From: Prorocentrum cordatum
Lineage: Eukaryota; Sar; Dinophyceae; Prorocentrales; Prorocentraceae
NCBI GenBank assembly: GCA_963575745.1
Contig: CAUYUJ010022394.1
Location: forward strand, 1-64,000
DNA: 64,000 nucleotides
Direction: 5' to 3'
Part shown: positions 10,771-20,953 of the stretch, in pieces
How positions within the stretch are numbered: position 1 is the first letter of the stretch
How the letters are laid out: each line of letters starts with the position of its first letter
The notes under the pieces: generated by a model
What the model was told of the DNA's origin: nothing
What the model saw: only the letters and a program-made list of their open reading frames with translations
The model's database searches: none
Made by a program: the position numbers and the translations under genes

Positions 10771-11690
10771 GCGCAGGTCGCATCACGAGTCCTGCGCCCT
10801 CTCGAGCCCACCCCGCGCCAGCTCCCAGGCCTCGGCCCGCGAGCCCAGCGCCCGCCGGCCAGGCTCGCCCGCGCGGTGCGCCGAGGGGGCCGCGCGCGGT
10901 GCCGCGCGAGGGGAGCGCCGGGGGCACGCCCCGCAGGCCGAGCTGCGCCGCGCGGAGCTCCTGGCCGGGCTGCGGCGGCGCTACGCGGAAGCCTGCCGCG
11001 AGCTGCTGGCTGGGGGGGGGCTTGGTGACGTGGGGGCGGGGGAGCAGGGCGCAGGCGGCTCGAGGCCCGAGGTTCGAGGGTTTTTCTCGAGGGTCTTCTG
11101 AGGTTTTCGTCGATTCTCGGCCGTTTCCCAGCCTCGGGATACACTGCAGCAGCTGCGCCTCGCCGAGGGCGCTCCAGGGGTGCCAGAATGTCCCCGGCGG
11201 CCGCCGGAGAGCCGAGTTATGACTCGAAAGTCGCGGGGCAAAATTTATAGGGGGGGTAAAAGGCTCAGGGGGCGATGCATCGACCACCTATCGCCCATTG
11301 ATCGCCGATAGGGGCCTGATAGCCCGATCCGCCCAGGAACGTGCGGATTCGTTGTCGGGTGCCAATCGCGGATCTATCGGTGTGGTATCGCGGATTCCAG
11401 CTCGATGCCCCCCCCCCCCCGAGCCAGGCCCAGCAGGATGCTCACATCTCCTCCTTCCAGGGACCGTGTAGGAGCGATTCTTCTTCAGCCCGCCTCCGCG
11501 GCCTCGCGGTCTGGACTCGGAGGGAGGGCGGGGAGGGGCGGGGAGGGGGGAGGACAAGCTAGGTGCGCTCGCGTCATATCTGACATCCTACCCCTCCCTC
11601 CCATCCCTTACCATGGCGTAGATCCCCTCTCTACTCGCACAGTCGGATGTCGAGCAGGGCAATGATCCCGAAAGGGTACGCGATGCATTG
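10771..11690. other. GC-rich sequence, no gene recognised
   Basis: The first 250 bp are very GC-rich. Around 11,270-11,400 there are short repeats of CGATNGATCGCCGAT type. No motif found on either strand. Confidence 0.5.
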
Positions 11691-11985
11691 TAGAGCACGG
11701 CATGGCATGGCGTAGAAGAGCACCGCAAAGCGTAGTATCAACCTAGCATTGCATTGCATGCCGTGGCATGGCACGGGAAATGACGCCAGCGCTGCAGCGG
11801 GAGCACGAGTCGAAACGAGCGGAAGCGCGGAAATGAGGCCAGCGCTGCAGCGGGAGCACGATTCGGAACGAGCGGAAGCACGGAAATGAGGCCAGCTCTG
11901 CAGCGGGAGCACGATTCGGAACGAGCGGGGCCCGAAAATGAGGCCGGCGCCTCAGCGAGAGCAGCATTTTGAAAACAAATGCAGG
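11691..11985. repeat. CATGG-like pentamer run and 53-bp tandem repeat
   Basis: A degenerate GCATGG/GCATTGCATG run (11,695-11,772) leads into four copies of a 53-bp unit. The string TGA(C/G)GCC recurs at 11,781, 11,834, 11,887 and 11,940, exactly 53 bp apart. The fourth copy is diverged. Confidence 0.9.
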
Positions 11986-12102
11986 CGAAAACCCAACTCT
12001 GGGAAACCTGTGTGTAAAAAAACAGTACGCGGGGGAGGAGGTGTCGAGCACTTTCAAACCGTCATCAGGGGAAGAGGGAGAGTAGTATTCATATTGAGTA
12101 AT

Positions 12103-12236
12103 TGTGGAGGAGGAGGAGGAGGCGGAGGAGGAGGAGGAGGAGGAGGCGGAGGAGGAGGAGGAGGAGGAGGAGGAGGTGGAGGTGGAGGAGGAGGAGGAGG
12201 AGGAGATGGAGGAGGAGAGGGAGGAAGAGGAGGAGC
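12103..12236 (+). repeat. (GGA)n array
   Basis: GGA array with GCGGA and GGTGGA variants. The flanking 11,986-12,102 and 12,237-12,574 are unique with no gene recognised. Confidence 0.95.
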
Positions 12237-12574
12237 AGGATCGCGGTCTGGACCGGAGCCGCGAGCCCAGTGGACGCAGGGCGGGCCCTGCGCGGACGCC
12301 CCGTGCGGAGCGCTTCTGTGGGGACCCGTGTCCGCGGGGTGGCGCCTCGGTGTCCAGGCCGCGAGGGTATCGATGTGGATATGTTCGTCGCTCGCGGAGG
12401 GGTGGAGGGATCGCACGCGAGTCGTTGAAAGTAGGTACTTCGAGATCCCCAGGTCCCAATCGGCTTCAGGCGCCTTCCTCCTACTTCAAGAGTCGATCTG
12501 CTTCTGCTGTCTTTCTGATCTCCTCTGGGAAGGCCTGAACTCAATCTACTTTCTCCGCCTGCCTACTTCATTCC

Positions 12575-12832
12575 CAACCATCCTATGGTGTTGGGTCCTC
12601 GTTTTGAAGAGACAGCGCCCCGCGTCTCTCCTCCTCTTTCCTCCTCCCCCTCTTCCCTCCTCCCCCTCCTTGCCTCTGCCTGTTCGTCGTGATCGTTATT
12701 ATCATCGTCATCATCGTCCTCCTCTTTCTCATCATCATCGTCATCATCATTATCCTCCTCATCATCTTTATCATTATCACAAATTCTAGACGCTTCGCGT
12801 ATCCCCACCAGCCCATCCAGAAACGATGTCCA
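12575..12832. repeat. TCC/ATC array with two conserved edge modules
   Basis: Left edge: TTCCCAACCATCCTATGGTG, then TTGGGTCCTCGTTTTGAAGA; the same module precedes the TCC array at 25,264. The core is TCC units then ATC/GTC units (12,640-12,785). Right edge: ACGCTTCGCGTATCCCCACC, then AGCCCATCCAGAAACG; a close match lies at 27,360-27,396. Confidence 0.8.
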
Positions 12833-12894
12833 GGCGAGTTGAGGTGATCAGGGAAGTGCGACAGCAAAGAGTGGGACGGCCGAACCGTGCAAAG

Positions 12895-13065
12895 GAGTGA
12901 GGAGGAGAAGGAGGAGGTGGTTGGATGGATTGATGAGGGAGTGGGAATAAGGAAGATGACTAGGATGAGGAGGAGGCGGAGGAGGAGGAGGAGGAGGATG
13001 AGGAGGAAGAGACGGAGTAGGAGGAGGAGGAGGAAGGAGGAACAGGAGGAGGAGGAGGGCAAGCA
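12895..13065 (+). repeat. (GGA)n array, interrupted
   Basis: Purine-rich GGA units with AGT, ATG and GCGGA interruptions, running directly into the TCTTGGG array. Confidence 0.9.
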
Positions 13066-13069
13066 CAAG

Positions 13070-13330
13070 GGCCAGAGGTCTCTTGGATGCCTCTTGGAGC
13101 CTCTTGGGGTGTCTCTTGGGCGATTCTTGGTGGCCTCTTGGGACGCCTTGGGGGTCTCTTGGCGGTCGTGGGGGGCTCTTCGGGGTCTTGCGTGCCTCGG
13201 GGGGGCCTCTTGGGGCCGCTTGGGATCCTTTTGGGGGCCTCCTGGGGGCCTCTTGGGGCCATCTTGGGGCCATCTTGGGACCTTTTGGGCCTCCTGGGCG
13301 CTTCTTGGGGCCATCTTGGAGGAGATCGAT
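13070..13330 (+). repeat. TCTTGGG-type array, plus orientation
   Basis: Units such as GGGGCCATCTT and GGGGGCCTCTT, 10-12 bp each, without stops in several frames. Same family as 7,315-7,790. It ends at a unique segment (13,331-13,430) that contains TAATTAG and CCCCCCCAAGAGGG. Confidence 0.9.
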
Positions 13331-13430
13331 CAAACAAGAGGGGAGCATTAATTAGCGTCCCCCCCCAAGAGGGTAAAATGGGGCCAACACCATAGTAAAA
13401 CCAATGATTTTGGCTTCCTCGCCGAGACTC

Positions 13431-14225
13431 GCGGAACCCCCGTTCAGGTCCAGGGGAGGGGATATGGGGAGGGGTCAAGACGCCTTCCCCGCCCGCAAGC
13501 CGTCTTGCTCACTCCCACCCGCCCTCCCAACACATACACAGCACCCGAGCCTGACCCGAGCCGCAGGATGTGCAGCAGTCGTCTTTTTTGGGATGGCATC
13601 TTTTGGAGGCGATCCTTCCCATCTCCTCGCGGCCGGGGGGCGCCCCGCCGCTGCCCGGGCGGCGCCGCCGCCGATGCCCTCCGCCGCCGCCGCCGAGCCC
13701 GGCCGCCACCGCCGCGGCTGGCCGGCCGACCCACCCCCGGCCGACCCACGCCCGGGCGCGGCCGCCGCCGGCCGCCGGCCCGCCGCAGCGCCGCCGCCGC
13801 GCCGCCGCCGGCCGCGCCGCCACCCACCACCCCGCGCCGCGGCTCGATCTCGCCAGCCGCCTCCGCCGCCCCCGCTGCCAAAATCGCCGCCCGCCCCGCA
13901 GGCCGCTGGGCCTGCTCTCCTTGTACTCGCTCTGGCTCTGCCGCTGCCCCGCAGAGCAGCAGGATGCTGCAACAAAAAAGACCACCGCTGCCGCCGCTGG
14001 CGCTAGCCCCCGGCCAACCACCACCGCCCAAACCGCCGACGCCCCCCCGCCCGCCACCCCCGCACCCGCCCCGCCACCCCCCCCAAACCCCCCGGTCCGC
14101 CGCCGAGCCGCCGTCCGCCGCCGCGGTCGCCCGGCCCCTGCCGCCGCCGCCGCCGCCGCCCCCGCCGCCGCCACCGCCGCAGCCGCCGCAGCCGCTGCCC
14201 CCGCCGCAGCCGCCGCCGCCGCCAA
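13431..14225. other. Extremely GC-rich GCC/CCG region
   Basis: From 13,620 the sequence is almost entirely CCG, GCC and CGC triplets, ending in a (GCC)n run at 14,130-14,222. All frames are open on both strands and give Ala, Pro, Gly or Arg-rich peptides. I do not support a gene. Confidence 0.7.
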
Positions 14226-14449
14226 GTGTACTCTGTATTGTTTTTTGACAGGGATGGGGGGGGGACCGCATCGGGTTCGCTGCGCATGCTCCGAGTTTGG
14301 AGGCAGAGTGTGTTTTGTATGGTTTATTACAAGGGATGGTGGGGGCAGAGTGTGTTTTTGTTTTGTTACAACGGATGGTGGGAGGGGCCCTCATGGACCC
14401 GGGTTGGCTCCCAGTCGCCTGGGGAAGCGGGTGTATAGTAATAGGGAAT

Positions 14450-14565
14450 TGTGATAAACGTGAGGGGTAAACCCCTCCCCCGGGGGAAAAAGGAGGGGTG
14501 GATGAGGAAACGCCCTAAACCACCGACGCCCAGAGGGCTGGTGGGATTTCGGCACACCCCTTACC
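14450..14565. repeat. Dispersed hairpin module
   Basis: Contains a near-palindrome AAACCCCTCCCCCGGGGGAA and, about 60 bp on, GCCCAGAGGGCTGGTGGG. The same order (CCCCTCCCCGAAGGGAAGAG, then GCCCAAAGGGCTGGTGGT) is present at 29,125-29,212. Confidence 0.6.
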
Positions 14566-15215
14566 CCATAGTGAGTTCCACTGAAGACCCCAGTGGCGGT
14601 GCCCACATGCGCCCCTGCCACCCATTTCGGCACACCCCTCACACGTTTCGTGGCCCACACGGAGCTCCACCGAATGCCCCAGTGGCGGTGTTCACATGTG
14701 CCCCCGCCACCTATTTCGGCACACGCCGCACACGTTTCGTGACCCCATAGGGAGCTGCACCGAAGGCCCCACTGGCGGTGCCCACATGCGTCCCCGCCTC
14801 CCACTTCGGCACACCTCCCACATATCTCGTGGCCCCATAAGGAGCTCTACCGAAGGCTCCAATGGCGGTGCCCACATGCTTCCCCTCCTCAAATTTCGGC
14901 AAACCCCTCACATTCCTCGTGGCCCCATAGGGACCTCTACCGAAGTCGGTGCCCACATGCGTGCCCGCCACCCATTTCGGCACACCCCTCACACGCTTCG
15001 TCGCCCCACAAGGAGCTCAACCGAAAGCCCCAGTGGCGGTGCCCACATGCGTCCCCGCCGCCCATGTCTGCACACCCCTCACACGTTTCGTGGCCCCAAA
15101 AGGAGCTCCACGGAAAGCCCCAGTGGCGGTGCCCACATGCGTCCTCGCCACCCATTTCGGCACACCCCTTACACGTTTTGTGGCCCCATAGGGCGCTCCA
15201 CCGAAGACGATACTC
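14545..15215. repeat. 90-bp satellite, array 1
   Basis: Seven tandem units of 90 bp (one of 81 bp). The landmark GGCGGTGCCCACATG recurs near 14,595, 14,684, 14,774, 14,864, 14,945, 15,035 and 15,125. Each unit contains TTTCGGCACACCCCTCACAC and GTGGCCCCATAGGGAGCTCC. Because 90 is divisible by 3, a 30-residue peptide repeats on each strand (plus: HPFRHTPHTFRGP; minus: HETCEGCAEMGGGDACG). That follows from the unit length, so I do not call a protein. Confidence 0.95.
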
Positions 15216-15275
15216 ACAACTGCGTTGTTCACAACTGCATATGGTTGGGTCTTTCGCCAGGCTCATGTTATTATT
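15200..15275. repeat. Satellite end module
   Basis: The array ends in CGAAGACGATACTCACAACT, GCGTTGTTCACAACTGCATA, TGGTTGGGTCTTTCGCC. The second satellite array at 25.4-25.8 kb ends in the same module (25,795-25,860). Confidence 0.85.
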
Positions 15276-15707
15276 TACTCCTTCAGACCGACGTGTACCA
15301 GGATTACCCCCTTCACAGAAGTGAATCAACGACCGCCGATCCCAAGCTTACTCCTTAGGGGACATATCACGCGAGATCCTGTCGAGCTACTCCCGGCGGG
15401 TCTTCGAACCATGAGTGAAGCACGCCTCGCCCAGCCCTCGAATCTGAGACTGGCCGAAGAAGCCACAAGTGGCACGAAACCAAATGGCAAAATTAACGCG
15501 TTGCATGTGAGGGGTGGGCCCAACAGCCAGCAAACTGTATACGGCGACTTCGGGGGAGCCTGAACAGCCTATCATCAACACCCTCGAGACGATAACAATC
15601 GCCTTTGGGTCAGGAGCTCACACACTGCACCAGAACCCCCACCCTCCACTCAGGCTCCACTCAGGGGGACCGCCAGGGCTTGCCGTTGGCGGATTGGTCT
15701 CCCAGAG
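15276..15707. other. Unique sequence, no gene recognised
   Basis: Moderate GC with short open frames on both strands and no motif. Confidence 0.5.
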
Positions 15708-15956
15708 GAGGAGTAGTAGGAGGAGGAGGAGGAGGAGGAGGAGGAGGAGGAGGGGGAGGGGGAGGGGGAGGGGTAGGGGAAGAGGCGGTAGGGATGGGAG
15801 GGAGGAGGAGGGAGGCAGGAGGAGAGGAAGAGGAGGAAGAGGAGGCGGAGGCGGAGAAGGAGACGGAGAGGAGGAGGAGGAGGAGGAGGAGGGAGGAGGG
15901 AGGAGGAGGAGGAGGAGATGAAGAGGAGGAGGAGGAGGAGGAGGAGTAGGAGGAGG
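15708..15956 (+). repeat. (GGA)n array
   Basis: GGA array with GGGGGA, GCGGA and GATGAAGA variants. It abuts the 3' end of the minus-strand retrotransposon remnant. Confidence 0.95.
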
Positions 15957-15959
15957 CGC

Positions 15960-17130
15960 GGGGTTCCTTGGCCGCAGCACCCCGCGACTTCTCACGCTTG
16001 GCCTCACGCTTCGACTGGGCCCCAGCTCGAGTGACAAGAGAATCAGCTCTCCACAAGCGACGTCTGACGAGCACCGCGTCCCGTTCGACTGTTTGCCACG
16101 CGAGCTCTGTGGGTCCCTGGGAGCCTCCACGTTGCTGTGGCCGATCCCGCGAGACAATCAACAACTTCGTTTCCTCGGACAGACCAGCTTGCGACACCCT
16201 GGGAGATGTACTCCTGAGGAGATAGGTGCGACGAGACTTGTAGTACCACGATACCAGCTGGTGTGCAACACTGACTGAAGCATGATGCTGGTGGAACTCC
16301 ACAAGTCCGCGTTCTGGCCCGAAGGTCTTCCATACAGGGACTGCCACCAGCCACGACATGCCTCGTCGTTGCCGGTCGCATGGACTAGCACTCCACATGA
16401 ATACCCAATCGAGGTCGCCAGGCACTGACGTTCGCCACGTGGTCCGGTTTGCTGAGCTTGAGAGACGCACGGCGGCCCGAGCATGACGGATCCCACTACT
16501 GGTGTGGAGAAGCTGCTCATGGTTGCGATCCCTGAGCCCAGCACGCCGTAGCCGAACACCTTGGGTATCGGGTCTACCTGGCACGTCGTCGAACACGATG
16601 AGAGGATCCTGTCGAGTTCCCGTGCCCAGGCAGCCCGATGTCAAGGGCCTCTCCGTCTTGCCTGTATCCCAGGCTGGCTCACCAGCATGCGCGGGCACGT
16701 GCGTCCAACTCGCAGGCATAAGCGCTCGAGCCCAGAATCACAAGGCGCTGTTCTGCTTTGCCAACGCCCTCGACACCAACTGCCCGCAGTCCTTGAACCT
16801 CTTGCTAGCATCATTGCAAGAACAAGCCCACATATGATGTATGGTTGTCTCTGGGGACTCTTGCACCGATCACACACGTCCGTCTCGCAACGCCCCGCCA
16901 GGAATTTGTGCAACTTAGGCCACGGGCCATCCACTGCAATGGTAATGATGAGTTTTGATAGTAGGTTTTTGTAATTCTGGGGTAAGTGAGTTAATCATTG
17001 ATGGTAATTTAGTAATTCGATTTCATATGTCATGCTTTTCCACAAATGCAAGTCTGCAGCCTCACGCCACTGCCGCGCAGCAAGATACTCTTCAATATCG
17101 CTTCAAAGTCGTCTAACAGGGAACCAGTTT
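15960..17130 (-). pseudogene. Decayed non-LTR retrotransposon 3' end: zinc knuckle plus RNase H domain
   Basis: Read on the minus strand from 17,130 down. First a helical linker (EEYLAARQWREAADLHLWK, 17,080-17,040), an in-frame stop near 16,993, then KLHKFLAGRC and a CDRC pair (16,863-16,874). After a one-base frame change come HHMWAC (16,822-16,839) and a stop at 16,738; Cys-Cys then His-His-Cys is the zinc-knuckle layout found after reverse-transcriptase domains. An RNase H-like domain follows in shifting frames: a segment ending NADLWSS (near 16,300), then HLSPQEY and WSVRGNEVVDCLAG (16,225-16,145), where GNE..D matches the conserved C-terminal motif of RNase H type I. Stops and at least three frame changes make it non-functional. 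The reverse-transcriptase core is not seen upstream, so the copy is 5'-truncated or cut by the simple repeats at 17.2 kb. Confidence 0.72.
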
Positions 17131-17199
17131 GATCATGCCCAACAGTCTCGCCCTGAGAAAACATCCAAGCATGACGATCTTGTGCGCAATCGTTCGTCG

Positions 17200-17540
17200 T
17201 GGAGGGGAGGAGGGAGGAGGAGGAAACGGGTGATGATGAGGAGAAGAAGGTTTCCCTCGTCTGCGCTCTCTCTCTCTCTCTCTTTCCCCGTGTTTTGTTC
17301 GTTACGTCTCTCCTTTTTTTTTGTTTTTTTTTTTTTTCTCTCTCTCTCTCTCTCTCCCTTCCCCCCCTGTGCAATATTGTTCGCCCGATCGCCTCCGTCG
17401 CGGGCTTGTCATTCCTCCTCCACATCCCGCCTCGTCATCCCCCCCTCTTCCTCCCTCCTCGTTCCCCGCCTCCTCTGGTGGAGGAGGAGGAGGAGGAGGA
17501 GGAGCAGGAGCAGCAGTAGCAGGAGGAGCTGGCGCAGGGT
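17200..17540. repeat. Mixed simple repeats (GGA, CT, T tracts)
   Basis: A GGA tract (17,203-17,250), CT tracts (17,266-17,286 and 17,337-17,358) around a T-rich run, and GGA again (17,480-17,525). Confidence 0.9.
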
Positions 17541-17639
17541 CCATGTTGCCGCTGCTGCACGTTACTATCTATTTCTACACGCGCTCGACGCTATAACCGT
17601 TCGAGATCAAAATCTGGCCATTGTACCAAGCAAGGAAGT

Positions 17640-17865
17640 AGGATGAGGGAGAAATGAGTGGAGGAAGGGGAGGAGCAGGACAAGGAGGATGAGGAGGACG
17701 ATGAGGACGGGAGACGGAGGAGGAGGAGGAGGAGGAGGAGGAGGAGGAGGAGGGGAGGAGGAGGAGGAGGAGGAGGAGGAAGAGGAGGAGGAGGAGCGGG
17801 ATCAGGAGAGTGGAGGAGGACGACGACGAGAACGAGGAGGACGAGGAGGAGAAGGAGGATGTAAT
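17640..17865 (+). repeat. (GGA)n array
   Basis: GGA array with GAC variants at its right end. Confidence 0.95.
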
Positions 17866-17904
17866 GTCCCGCGCCCCTGCCTCCGCCTCGGCCCGGCGAG
17901 AGCG

Positions 17905-17914
17905 CGCCGCCGTT

Positions 17915-17949
<35 letters not shown>

Positions 17950-17950
17950 A

Positions 17951-17984
<34 letters not shown>

Positions 17985-17990
17985 CCGTCG

Positions 17991-18049
<59 letters not shown>

Positions 18050-18118
18050 CTCGTCGTCGTCGTCTTCCTCGTCGTCGTCGTTGTCGTCGTTATCGTCATC
18101 GTCCTCGTCCTCGTCTGA
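17905..18118 (+). repeat. (GTC/GCC)n array
   Basis: Starts as a hexamer GTCGCC array with GTAGCC variants, then becomes pure GTC, then mixed GTC/TTC/ATC. A hexamer phase giving way to a trimer phase suggests two expansion events. Confidence 0.95.
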
Positions 18119-18504
18119 GCCGGTCCGCGCCGTCAGCGAGCCGGCTGGGCCGCCAGGCAGCCCGCGGCGGCGGCGCCCTCCGCGCGCGGGGCGGGCCGCG
18201 CGCCCGCGCGCGCGCCCGCGCGCGCGCGGGGGGGCGGCGGCGCCATGCTGTCCGGGCAGGCCCTGTGGGCTGCCACGGGGCCGGCGGGGGGGGCGCAGGT
18301 GCGCAGCCCCCCGTGCGCCACTCGACCAGGCGTGGGAGCGGCCCTTCGCCGGAGTGGCTTTCGGTGCGGGCCCGCGGTGTCTCTCCCCGATCGCTGGATG
18401 GATTGCGACAGCGGCTGCTCGCGCGCCTGCTTTGGGCCCCTTCGAGGCGTCCACTGAAGCCGTGCACCACGGGTCACTCTTGCGCAGGGGCGCTCCTGCG
18501 TGTA
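18119..18504. other. GC-rich sequence with a CG-alternating stretch
   Basis: Around 18,190-18,235 there is a run of alternating C and G (GCGCGCCCGCGCGCGCG). No gene recognised. Confidence 0.5.
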
Positions 18505-18740
18505 GCCAGGCCATCCTCGCGATGATCGTCTCGAAAACGGCATGGACACAGTTTTTCCAGAGCTCCGCGCGGAGTTCCTGGATCGGCGTCGGGCCCCCCT
18601 GTCGGCGCCTCCAGCGCCGCCCCTGGCGCACTCCGCGCTCCAGGGAATGGGGTCCAGCGCCGATCTGAGAACTCCGCGCGGACCTCCAAGGCATGATTTT
18701 TATGAAGTTTCTTGTGCCTCCATCGTCGCCATTGTCGTCG
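18505..18740. mobile_element. Foldback element copy
   Basis: Left arm 18,526-18,590 (CTCGAAAACGGCATGGACAC, then AGCTCCGCGCGGAGTTCC, then GATCGG) pairs with 18,660-18,730, which in reverse reads CAAGAAACTTCATAAAAATC, GAGGTCCGCGCGGAGTTCTC, GATCGG. The apex carries GGCGCCTCCAGCGCCGCC as in the copy at 8.2 kb. Confidence 0.75.
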
Positions 18741-18814
18741 TTTTCGCTTCTTTGGACATCATGTGAGGCCCTTGCCGCCACGGCTGGATTCGCTTCGAAA
18801 TTTTGGTCAGAACG

Positions 18815-18992
18815 CACCCTGGGAGAGGCCCAGGGAGTAGCGGTATCCAATGGCCTTCGGCGGCCCATCCCGCCACCGGGGCGCCTCTTGGGGCCTTCTG
18901 GGGCCCTCTTGGGGCGTCAGGCTCGGATTTTCGATTCGTGTTCCCTCTCTTGGGCTCTTTTTGGGTTGTCTTGGGGCCCTCTGGGTTCCGAA
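18815..18992 (+). repeat. Short CAGGG..GTAGCGG module and small TCTTGGG-type array
   Basis: The module CACCCTGGGAGAGGCCCAGG, then GAGTAGCGG (18,817-18,845), recurs at 29,377-29,405. It is followed by a small array of TCTTGGGGCC-like units from 18,880. Confidence 0.7.
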
Positions 18993-19555
18993 CAAGTCAC
19001 ACGACCAGACGCGACAAGACGCGAGCAGCCCGGAGAGATCTGATAGCAAGGGGTCCGGGCCCCTTAAATAATCCTCTGGAGCGAGGAGTGAGGATGAGGC
19101 AGAGGACCTAAGCACGCGCCCACTCCGTACCCAAGGGCACGGTGGCGGGTGGGCATCTTTTTGGTTCCCAAGTTCTGACGCGCTGCTCACCATTCCAATT
19201 TCATTCCTCATGCTCTTTTCGTTTCCCCGTTCGCCATTCTCCGACGTGTTTTTCGACCCCGGCGTTTTTCCTTGATGTCGGCCTCTGGGGACCATTGTCG
19301 GCCCCTGGGACAATCAGAAGCGGATCCAGGCCGATCGGGAAAGATGTCGGGATCTTCGGGGCCGCGGATGCCGCGCGCGTCCCGAAGGAGCGTGCGTGCC
19401 CTGGCTCTTGCACAAAGGAGCTCGTGCGTGCCCTGGCTCTTGCACAAAGGAGCTGCGGAGGACAGGAGGCTCCCGCCTCCTTCCTTCAGGAGGGGCTTCC
19501 GGGCTGTAGACCACAGCGGGCACGGTCCGGGGGGCCAGGGGAGAGGACGAGCGAG
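18993..19555. other. Unique sequence with a 32-bp exact duplication
   Basis: 19,391-19,422 and 19,423-19,454 are identical 32-bp tandem copies (starting CGTGCGTGCCCTGGCTCTTG). At 19,249-19,335 lies a dispersed module (TTTTTCGACCCCGGCGTTTT) also found at 26,700. No gene recognised. Confidence 0.6.
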
Positions 19556-20272
19556 CGGGCCAGGGAGGTCAGGGGGGGGGAGAGCGAGGGGGCTGGGTCC
19601 AGGGCAAGGGCAGGAGGGAGGTCAGGGGGGGGGAGAGCGAGGGGGCTGGGTCCAGGGCAAGGGCAGGAGGGAGGGCTGGGTCCAGGGTCAGACCAGAGGG
19701 CCAGGGAGGCCAAGGGGGGGCCAGAGAGGCCAGAGAGGGGGAGGGCGAGAGGGGCTGGGTCCAGGGCAAAGACAGGGGGGAGGGCTGGGTCCAGGGCAAG
19801 GCCAGGGGGGCCAGGGGGGAGGACGAACGACGAACGAACGAACGACGACGACGAAAAATAAGGATGGCGGAGGGGGGTAGGACGATGAACGGGAGGCCAG
19901 GGGGGGGAGAGCGAGGGGGGCTGGGTCCAGGGAGACGGTTAATGGTTAGGGAGGCCAGGGGGGGCGAGCGAGGGGAGCTGGGAAGGGCTGGTTCCAGGTC
20001 AAGGCCAGGACGGCCAGGGGGGAGGACGAACGACGAACGAACGAACAGCGACGACGAAAATAAGGAGAGGGCGGGGGGGGGAGAGGACGACGAATGGGAG
20101 GCCAGGGGGGGGAGAGCGAGGGGGGCTGGGTCCAGGGAGTGGGTTGGGGAGGCCAAGGGGGCGGAGAGCGAGGGGAGCTGGGGATGGCTGGGTCCAGGGC
20201 AAAGCCAGGACGGCCAGGGGGGAGGACGAACGATGAACGAACGAACGACGACGACGAAAATAAAGAGGTCCG
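19556..20272 (+). repeat. GGCCAGGGGGG minisatellite with ACGAACGA blocks
   Basis: Composite tandem repeat. Sub-units such as GAGAGCGAGGGGGCTGGGTC, CAGGGCAAGG recur many times, punctuated three times (19,822-19,861, 20,024-20,065, 20,222-20,265) by GGACGAACGA(C/T)GAACGAACG followed by ACGACGACGAAAATAA. The blocks are about 200 bp apart. Confidence 0.92.
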
Positions 20273-20342
20273 AGCTCAGAGCACAGCTGTGCAAGAGAAT
20301 AATGTCGGCGGATGCCTGGGCCATCGTCACCACCACCATTCC

Positions 20343-20540
20343 AGGCCTTTCAGAGGGGATTCGAGCAGATGGGGTCGGAGGATCGCGCCGCATCGCCGAC
20401 GCGTCGGCGATGTGGCTCGATGCCGAGCTCAATTTTCTCTGCGCTGTCGTCGCCGATGCATCGTCGATGCATCGGTGATGCATCGGCGATGCGGCGCGAG
20501 CCTTCGACCCCATCTGCCCCGACCCCATCCGGGAGGCCTC
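20343..20540. mobile_element. Foldback element, outer-arm copy with GATGCATCGGC repeats
   Basis: The left arm GATGGGGTCGGAGGATCGCG (20,368-20,387) and CCGCATCGCCGA pair with a right arm that in reverse reads GATGGGGTCGAAGGCTCGCG, CCGCATCGCCGA. The apex ATTTTCTCTGCGCTGTCGTC aligns with 3,150-3,165 of the full copy, and GATGCATCGGCGATGCATC-type repeats form the right arm. Both strands translate to similar peptides because of the symmetry. Confidence 0.75.
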
Positions 20541-20837
20541 TAACTGTCGTCAGCATTATCAACATTTTAGAACGTGTGCCTTTATCGCAGCGAACTCGGG
20601 CGGAGTGCCCAAGGAGGACCGTTCTGCTGTTCCAGGCGGTCTTGACGACTTTGCCCATCCCTATTCGCCATGCGGGAAGCGGGTCCTGAGGGAAACGGTT
20701 CCTGAGGTCTTCCACTGTTTTTTGGGATCCTAGGGGTTTTCCCTGGGCCTTGAGACCGTCAAGCAAATATTCAGTATGAACAGATGGTCACTCGTTTACC
20801 GCAGGACTGGTTTCGTTCTCAGTAAATCCCGTTCCCC
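20541..20837. other. Unique sequence, nothing recognised
   Basis: Short moderate-GC spacer with no convincing frame. Confidence 0.5.
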
Positions 20838-20860
20838 ATGGGCGTCATCACCACCACTGC

Positions 20861-20953
<93 letters not shown>

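Noticed and set aside
13620-14225. Ala/Pro-rich protein gene
   Set aside because: All six frames are open because the sequence is almost only C and G triplets; no frame stands out.
14545-15215. A 30-residue tandem-repeat protein with Cys and His on the minus strand
   Set aside because: Stop-free frames on both strands follow from a 90-bp unit. The unit varies as freely at all positions as expected of satellite, and one unit is 81 bp.
14545-15275. CRISPR-like regular repeats
   Set aside because: Units are contiguous with no unique spacers, and the genome is eukaryotic.
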